Below, piece by piece: positions 45,430-50,577 of a DNA stretch of 50,577 nucleotides. Numbering within the stretch: the first letter of the stretch is position 1; each line of letters begins with the position of its first letter. Below the pieces are notes generated by a model. It searched no databases, was not told where the DNA came from, and saw nothing but the letters and a program-made list of their open reading frames with translations. The DNA lies in contig DASVDB010000176.1 of NCBI GenBank assembly GCA_036381315.1, forward strand, positions 1 through 50,577, in the 5' to 3' direction. A program made the position numbers and the translations under genes. The DNA comes from Bacilli bacterium. GTDB taxonomy: Bacteria; Bacillota; Bacilli; Paenibacillales; KCTC-25726.

Positions 45430-45526
45430 AAAGGTTCCCCTCCCATTATCGATACACTACCATAAAATGCCACCCGCAGCAGACACCATAACTTTATCAT
45501 GTTCCATTTCAACAAACAAGGAAAAA

Positions 45527-45551
45527 ATAGGCAGCCCTGATGGCTGCCTAT
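45527..45551 (-). terminator. Strong Rho-independent terminator, probably of the rhamnosidase operon
   Basis: ATAGGCAGCC (45527-45536) pairs perfectly with GGCTGCCTAT (45542-45551) around five bases. On the minus strand it is followed by TTTTTCC. It lies 366 bases after the rhamnosidase stop, so either that transcript has a long 3' end or a lost gene once lay between. Confidence 0.85.
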
Positions 45552-45669
45552 AAGATAAATTTACTTTATTAATTTTTATCTTAAAGATGTAATGAGTAGC
45601 CAATGTCACTAGCGTTGCATCAAACTTTATTACAAAAATTTTGTTAGAACCTCGATGCAACGTTAGTGA
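45550..45669. repeat. Nested inverted repeats in the AT-rich gap after the rhamnosidase gene
   Basis: A 16-base inverted repeat has arms at 45606-45621 (TCACTAGCGTTGCATC) and 45654-45669 (GATGCAACGTTAGTGA), with one mismatch, around a 32-base AT-rich centre. A second, smaller pair (TAAGATAAA near 45550 and TTTATCTTA near 45577) lies beside it. The whole gap 45430-45916 is clearly richer in A and T than the rest of the window. I see no convincing gene in it, and no transposase. It may be a remnant of a small mobile element or of a regulatory RNA. Confidence 0.6.
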
Positions 45670-45916
45670 GCTAATGTGCTTCTAAAACGCAGTTGGTCAA
45701 GGATATTGACGTTTTACAAGCAAATAAAGGATTCTAGTATGAACAAAAATAGAACGCAATAGCACTTGAAGAAAAAAGAGAGCGCTTCTCAGAGCCGTCA
45801 GCTTTTTTTGAACATCTAGTGGAACTTGGGATTTTCGCATACAAATAAAGTCTTTAGCGGGCAATTTGGCCGCCTGTTAGGCAAGGAGTATATATTTTGT
45901 AATCAATCTAGAAATC

Positions 45917-48802
45917 TTACAGCTTCGCTAGGTCTGCCAAAATGACGTTCATTACTCCAGTCGGCACACGTGCCATGCTGTTCTCGGCAACTTGCTTCAG
46001 GGTATACATGCTCATAAATTTGAGCATGGGCCCTTCAAACAGATGCGGCAAATGCTTACGCAACACTTCCGTTGCAGCCTCATCGTTCAAAATATCGTTC
46101 AATACTGTATTTTCCGTATAATCGGTATGGAACAGATCCGCGTTTTCATAACGAAAAATATAGGTGCCCGATCCGACGACGAGTTTGACGCCGCCATCGT
46201 ACTCCGATAAGGACATGATGCCATCCACAGTATCTATCGGCTTACCTCCTTCCATCAAACCAGAGGCTGACGCGCCTTTTAATATAACTTCCGCCGTCGT
46301 ATTCGGGGGAACGATCACATTCACTTCGATCTGGGCGCCATCCACCTTCCAGCCTGACTCTATTTTTCCGTACGGGGAAATATGAGACGCCTTGGCATAG
46401 GAAATCGCCTTGGTTCCAAATAATGGCTCGATATGAATCCGCTTGAATGCAGGAACAGAAGGATCCATGTCCAAGCCGGCCATTTTTCGGTACATCCAGT
46501 CTCCGATTGCACCGTATGCGTAGTGATTGAACGAATTCATATCGTCACTCCAGAACGAGCTATCTGGTTTGATGCTGTCCCAATGCTCCCAGATCGTCGT
46601 CGCACCCTTAGACACCGAATACAGCCAGCCCGGGTAGCTTTCCTGAAGGAGCAGCCGAACTGCGGTGTCGTGATATCCGTGGTTTGACAACGCGAAGCAT
46701 AGGTACGGCGTGCCGACGAAGCCGGTCATTAGATGATAGCCGTTCTCCACAATCAAAGCGTTGAGATCTTTAGCCACGCGCGCGCGAACGCTCTCCTCCG
46801 CCAAATCGAACATTAGCGTCAGCACATGCGCTGTTTGCGTGGGTGCTGCCACTCTTCCCGACGCAGTGAGGAACTCCTCCTGGAACGCACGGACTACGCG
46901 TTCATGTAGTTCCCCGTACTTTGCTTCGTCTTCTTTGAATCCCAAAACTTTCGCCGCCTCACGAACCAATCGTGTCGAATAGGCGTAATACGCGGTGGCG
47001 ATAAGCTCGCGCGGGGTAGCACCCACATAACTGTCTTCGTTCGCGTCGAGGCCGAGCCAATCTCCGAAGTGAAATCCTGTGTCCCAGAGATACTCATTTT
47101 CTCCCTGCGCTCGGATATATTCCACCCACGCTTTCATGCTTTCGTATTGCTCGGAGAGCAGACGCTTGTCGCCGTAATATTGATACACGGTCCAAGGGCA
47201 TATGACTGCGGCATCCCCCCATGCGGCGGAGCTTGCCCCCTCCGCCACATTGGGAATAACGAACGGCACGCCGCCATCCATATACTGCTCCGCCTTCAGA
47301 TCGTGAAGCCACTTCGTGAAGAAGGGAGCGCCTTGAAAATTGAATAGGGCGGTACTGATGAACACCTGCGCATCCCCCGTCCAACCGAGCCGTTCATCCC
47401 GCTGAGGGCAATCGGTCGGCACGTCTAGGAAATTACCCCGTTGGCCCCATCGGATATTGCTCTGCAACCGGTTCACCCGGCTGTCCGAGGTCTCAAATGA
47501 GCCCACCGATTCCATATCCGAATGCAGAACTTCCCCAACGAAAGCGTCTAACGGCAGTGAATCGCTAGGATAACCTTCCACTTTCACATAACGAAATCCC
47601 ATGAAGGTAAAGTGCGGAGCATAACTCTCAATTCCAGCGCCCCTGGCAGTATACTCTACAGTTTGATTCGCCAAACGGAGGTTGCCGAAATAGATATTGC
47701 CCTCCTTATCCAGCACTTCGGCATGCCGTAAAACGATCTTCGTACCCGCTGGGGCCTGCACGTTCATTCGTACGCGTCCCACCATGTTCTGACCCATATC
47801 AAGTACATGATCACCAGCCGGTGTGATGAAGGCAGATACCGGCCGGATCTTCTCAGTGACACGTGTTGGCCAGTTTTCCTGTGGCACTAAGATGTGCATC
47901 GGCAAATCCAGCACCTCAGCGGCAATCCACGTCTCGTCCTCGAACTCGCTCTCTGTCCAGCCGTCCTGCTCCAGACGCGCGTCATATGTTTCTCCGTTGT
48001 AGATAGTAGCGTACAAAACCGGGCTCGTGGCACATTTCCAAGAAGCGTCAGTGGCAATAACTTCTTCGGTGCCGTCTTCATACTGAACATGCAATTGTAA
48101 CAACGCAGCGCGACGATCTCCGTATTTGAAATTCTGATTTTCGAATCCCATACCGCTGCGATACCAGCCATCACCAAGATGGATGCCGATCACATTGTAA
48201 CCGGGCCGTAGAAGTCCCGATACGTCATAGGTTTGATATTGCAGTCGATACTGATAGCTGGTCCAGCCGGGAGCCAGCACGTCATCCGACACCCGCTTGC
48301 CGTTCGCGTATAACTCGTACACCCCTGCAGCTGTGGCGTAGATGCGGGCAGTAGCGATCCCATCTTTTAATTCAAAACTTTTGCGAAGCAAAAACGCCGC
48401 TTCCGTCTGGGGATCGATTCTCGAAGCGTCCGGCGTTATCCATTTCGCTTGCCATTCCACCTCGTCCAACAGTGTCGTCTCGAACCAAGCTGTCACGCTC
48501 CAATCCGATTCGTTTCTCTCGGTATCCCACACTTTTACTCTAAACGCATAACGTGCCCGGGACTGCAAGGTGGGGCCGGCATATTGGACTTGTATGGAGG
48601 CGTCGCTTTCCGTATAGCCGGAATCCCAAATCGGCGCGCTGAAATCCCCATTCGCACCGGAGACGACTATCCGATATCCCTTCTGCAACGTGCCGCGCCG
48701 GTCCGAAAGCAAACGCCAACCGAAGCGCGGTACTCGAGTCCCAATCCCCAACGGATTATGCCGGTATTCGCAGGTCAGATCTGTTACTTGTAAAACACGC
48801 AT
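45917..48802 (-). CDS. Alpha-L-rhamnosidase, GH78 family
   Basis: A 961-residue enzyme that removes terminal alpha-L-rhamnose from plant or microbial glycans. It has no signal peptide (MRVLQVTDLTCEYRHNPLGI), so it acts in the cytoplasm on imported oligosaccharides or glycosides. The N-terminal half contains the usual beta-sandwich domains (about 1-110, 140-300 and 310-430). The (alpha/alpha)6 catalytic domain starts near 440. Its signature at residues 459-478 reads LDVPTDCPQRDERLGWTGDA and includes the Asp-Glu-Arg cluster typical of GH78. It follows two ABC permeases in the same direction after 45 bases, with AAAGGGGG before the ATG. The substrate specificity is not predictable beyond rhamnosides. 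Confidence 0.92.
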   Translation of the reverse strand: MRVLQVTDLTCEYRHNPLGIGTRVPRFGWRLLSDRRGTLQKGYRIVVSGANGDFSAPIWDSGYTESDASIQVQYAGPTLQSRARYAFRVKVWDTERNESDWSVTAWFETTLLDEVEWQAKWITPDASRIDPQTEAAFLLRKSFELKDGIATARIYATAAGVYELYANGKRVSDDVLAPGWTSYQYRLQYQTYDVSGLLRPGYNVIGIHLGDGWYRSGMGFENQNFKYGDRRAALLQLHVQYEDGTEEVIATDASWKCATSPVLYATIYNGETYDARLEQDGWTESEFEDETWIAAEVLDLPMHILVPQENWPTRVTEKIRPVSAFITPAGDHVLDMGQNMVGRVRMNVQAPAGTKIVLRHAEVLDKEGNIYFGNLRLANQTVEYTARGAGIESYAPHFTFMGFRYVKVEGYPSDSLPLDAFVGEVLHSDMESVGSFETSDSRVNRLQSNIRWGQRGNFLDVPTDCPQRDERLGWTGDAQVFISTALFNFQGAPFFTKWLHDLKAEQYMDGGVPFVIPNVAEGASSAAWGDAAVICPWTVYQYYGDKRLLSEQYESMKAWVEYIRAQGENEYLWDTGFHFGDWLGLDANEDSYVGATPRELIATAYYAYSTRLVREAAKVLGFKEDEAKYGELHERVVRAFQEEFLTASGRVAAPTQTAHVLTLMFDLAEESVRARVAKDLNALIVENGYHLMTGFVGTPYLCFALSNHGYHDTAVRLLLQESYPGWLYSVSKGATTIWEHWDSIKPDSSFWSDDMNSFNHYAYGAIGDWMYRKMAGLDMDPSVPAFKRIHIEPLFGTKAISYAKASHISPYGKIESGWKVDGAQIEVNVIVPPNTTAEVILKGASASGLMEGGKPIDTVDGIMSLSEYDGGVKLVVGSGTYIFRYENADLFHTDYTENTVLNDILNDEAATEVLRKHLPHLFEGPMLKFMSMYTLKQVAENSMARVPTGVMNVILADLAKL

Positions 48803-48847
48803 AAATATTGTTCCCCCTTTTATGGATGGTCCCGATCCGAAACCTTC

Positions 48848-49678
48848 TCAGCCTTTGACTGAACCGCTGGTCATACCTGCCACAATTTTCTTGTTGAAAA
48901 AGAGAAACAGCAAAAGCGGCGGAATCGTGATCAGTAAAATGTCCGTGAATAGCAAATTCCACTGCGATATGAACTGACTGGTAAAATTATATAACGTTAG
49001 CTGTACTGTAACATTTTTTGATCCCGGCAAGAAATACAATGGATTAGTAAAATCGTTAAAAATGAAAACCGATTGCGTCACGATAATTGTGGCGGTGACC
49101 GGCTGTAACAAGGGGAAAATGATCGTGAAGAACAGCCGGTATCCTCCAAATCCGTCCACAACCGCGGCTTCATCGATTTCACGCGGGATTGTAGCCATAA
49201 ATCCCCGATAGAGCAACACGCAGAAAGGAAAGCCGAGCGCGACCTCCACAAGCACCAAACCTGTCATCGTTTTGAAGAGATGAAGTTCATTTAGTACCCA
49301 TATAGTCGGCACGATCGCGGGAGGAATGATCAGACCGGACAGAACGAAGAAGCTGATCCACGGTGTTGCCTTGTCTTTCCGGCGCTGCATTACGAAGGCG
49401 GCCATCGAACTGACGACAACCATCGCCATTATGGACAAAACCGTGAGCACCGAACTGTTCCAAAGCGCGCGAACCAGCATAAAATCACGAAAAGCGATAA
49501 CGTCCTTAATGTTCTGCCACAACTGAAAATTCGAAGGCCATGCCAGATTCATTTCGGAAGCTTCCTGTGCGCTCTTCATAGCGGTCAGCATAACAAAATA
49601 CAAGGGGACCCAGAAAATGACAATGCTTGCGAGCACGGCCACCACTTCGATGATTAATTTGCGCAGTTTGCGGCTCAT
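48848..49678 (-). CDS. Carbohydrate ABC transporter permease (MalG-like)
   Basis: A 276-residue inner subunit of a type I sugar importer with six helices. The EAA loop for ATPase contact is EIDEAAVVDGFGGYRLFFTI, followed by IFPLLQP. The C-terminus LFFNKKIVAGMTSGSVKG is characteristic of the MalG/LacG group. It starts in an ATGA overlap with the other permease gene. No ATPase gene is seen, so a shared MsmX-type ATPase is likely. Confidence 0.92.
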   Translation of the reverse strand: MSRKLRKLIIEVVAVLASIVIFWVPLYFVMLTAMKSAQEASEMNLAWPSNFQLWQNIKDVIAFRDFMLVRALWNSSVLTVLSIMAMVVVSSMAAFVMQRRKDKATPWISFFVLSGLIIPPAIVPTIWVLNELHLFKTMTGLVLVEVALGFPFCVLLYRGFMATIPREIDEAAVVDGFGGYRLFFTIIFPLLQPVTATIIVTQSVFIFNDFTNPLYFLPGSKNVTVQLTLYNFTSQFISQWNLLFTDILLITIPPLLLFLFFNKKIVAGMTSGSVKG

Positions 49679-50541
49679 AGGTCCACCTCTTTACGCGTGA
49701 GATATCGAGACAACGGATATACGATGGCGGTGACAAACAAGAACAGGATGACATTGCCTGCCGTAGCCAATCCGTAAAATCCGCCCTGATACTGTTTATA
49801 AATAATGGAGGCAATCACGTCAGTCGCGAAGCCCGGGCCACCTCTGGTCATTGCCCAAATCAAGTCGAACGACCGCAAACCGCCAATGAAGGCGAGAATG
49901 ATGACCGCGTTCGTCGCTGGACGGCTGAGCGGCACGATGATGTTCCAGAACTTGTTCCAGGCGTTCCCGCCGTCAATCTGCAGCGCCTCGTAGTATTCCT
50001 GTGGAATTGCCATTATTCCGGCGATATAAATGACTGTAGCCAAACCTACTCCCTTCCACACATCTACCCATGCGACCGACAAGAGCGCGATCCGCGTGTC
50101 TCCCAGCCAGTCTGGACCTTCGATGCCGATCCGAGCCAAGGCCATATTGAATAGACCCGTTGTAGGATGCATCATCATGCTAAAGGCGATGCCGACGGCA
50201 ATTGTACTAACAAGTGTGGGAAAGAAGACAACAGAACGGAGGTAATCTTTCGTTCGGATATTGCCGGTCAGGAACACGCCGAGTAGCAATCCCCCGACGA
50301 CCTTTAAGGAACAGGTGACCACCGCGTAGACGAAAGTGTTTCTGAATCCAATGCTAAGCGAAGGCTCTTGAAAAAAGGTGATGAAGTTTTCTAGCCCGAT
50401 ATATTCCCAATCCGAAAGCGTCCATCGGGTCATGCTAAAAAAGAAGGACATGATGGTCGGCACAATGAAAATGATTATATAGATAATGGCCGCGGGCAGC
50501 AAAAAGTTGTAGGTATATATTCTTTTGAATACTTTAGTCAA
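49675..50541 (-). CDS. Carbohydrate ABC transporter permease (MalF/UgpA-like)
   Basis: A 288-residue membrane subunit with six helices, partner of the permease at 48848. The EAA loop is EYYEALQIDGGNAWNKFWNI followed by IVPLSRP. I use the TTG at 50541 (MTKVFKRIYTYNFLLPAAII), with GGGAGG eight bases upstream. An in-frame TTG at 50547 is only two bases from that site and less likely. The 36 bases beyond it to the right edge could hold the end of an upstream gene but are too short to call; a sugar-binding lipoprotein gene would be expected nearby. Confidence 0.9.
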   Translation of the reverse strand: MTKVFKRIYTYNFLLPAAIIYIIIFIVPTIMSFFFSMTRWTLSDWEYIGLENFITFFQEPSLSIGFRNTFVYAVVTCSLKVVGGLLLGVFLTGNIRTKDYLRSVVFFPTLVSTIAVGIAFSMMMHPTTGLFNMALARIGIEGPDWLGDTRIALLSVAWVDVWKGVGLATVIYIAGIMAIPQEYYEALQIDGGNAWNKFWNIIVPLSRPATNAVIILAFIGGLRSFDLIWAMTRGGPGFATDVIASIIYKQYQGGFYGLATAGNVILFLFVTAIVYPLSRYLTRKEVDL

Positions 50542-50577
50542 ACCCAATCCCTCCCGATGGCAACCAGCAGTTTGCCC

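Noticed and set aside
45457-45660. A 67-codon open frame in the AT-rich gap
   Set aside because: It runs through a strong terminator and the arm of an inverted repeat, and has no ribosome-binding site or family similarity.
45779-45793. A possible catabolite-responsive (cre) site GAGAAGCGCTCTC after the rhamnosidase gene
   Set aside because: Three of the fixed consensus positions do not match, and it lies downstream of the operon where it would not control it.

Overview
The window looks like chromosomal DNA of a spore-forming Firmicute of the Paenibacillaceae (Paenibacillus/Cohnella/Thermobacillus type). The evidence is the sporulation genes spoIID-spoIIQ-spoIIID, an SLH-anchored subtilase, a complex I operon without NuoE/F/G, and a gene order that matches the region between upp and csaB in this group. 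No rRNA, tRNA or CRISPR array was seen. Almost everything is on the minus strand; the one clear plus-strand gene is ctaB.

Layout, read in the direction of transcription (right to left). 50.6-45.9 kb: a sugar-uptake operon of two ABC permeases and a GH78 alpha-L-rhamnosidase, followed by an AT-rich, palindrome-rich gap. 45.4-43.9 kb: a lipoprotein with a copper-amine-oxidase-like stalk domain. 43.8-42.0 kb: upp and wecB/mnaA. 41.8-34.5 kb: the complete F1Fo ATP synthase operon with its promoter and terminator. 34.5-33.7 kb: two arrays of palindromic intergenic repeats and one doubtful small ORF. 33.7-23.5 kb: nuoABCDHIJKLMN. 23.3-12.9 kb: an accessory block with an SLH subtilase, two complete tandem copies of a three-gene CuA-type B-family heme-copper reductase operon, a Sco protein, a CtaG-like membrane protein and the convergent heme O synthase gene. 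12.8-0 kb: a housekeeping and sporulation run (DUF1146, murA, spoIID, spoIIQ, spoIIID, mbl, flhO, flhP, epuA, pgsA-like, fabZ, phosphosugar mutase, DUF5693, start of csaB).

The most notable feature is the duplicated heme-copper reductase. Both catalytic subunits keep all heme and CuB histidines. In both, the helix-VI position four residues after the first CuB histidine, where ba3 oxidases carry the cross-linked tyrosine, is asparagine. Loss of that tyrosine is typical of nitric-oxide-reducing members of the superfamily. Both operons carry a CRP/FNR-type box (GTGA-N6-TCAC core) at exactly the same distance from the first gene, followed by the same TATTGT -10 hexamer at the same spacing. This is the layout of a class II FNR promoter and suggests low-oxygen or NO-linked expression. 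The nearby sco and ctaB genes fit CuA assembly and heme O/A supply, and the latter argues partly for an oxygen reductase.

Other points of interest are a sigma-F-like promoter for spoIIQ that overlaps the spoIID stop codon, a sigma-E-like promoter before spoIIID, a SpoIIQ LytM domain that has lost its first zinc-ligand motif, a NuoC with a 120-residue Ala/Pro/Glu extension, and three unrelated palindromic repeat families that all have a period near 50 bp and all sit between operons.
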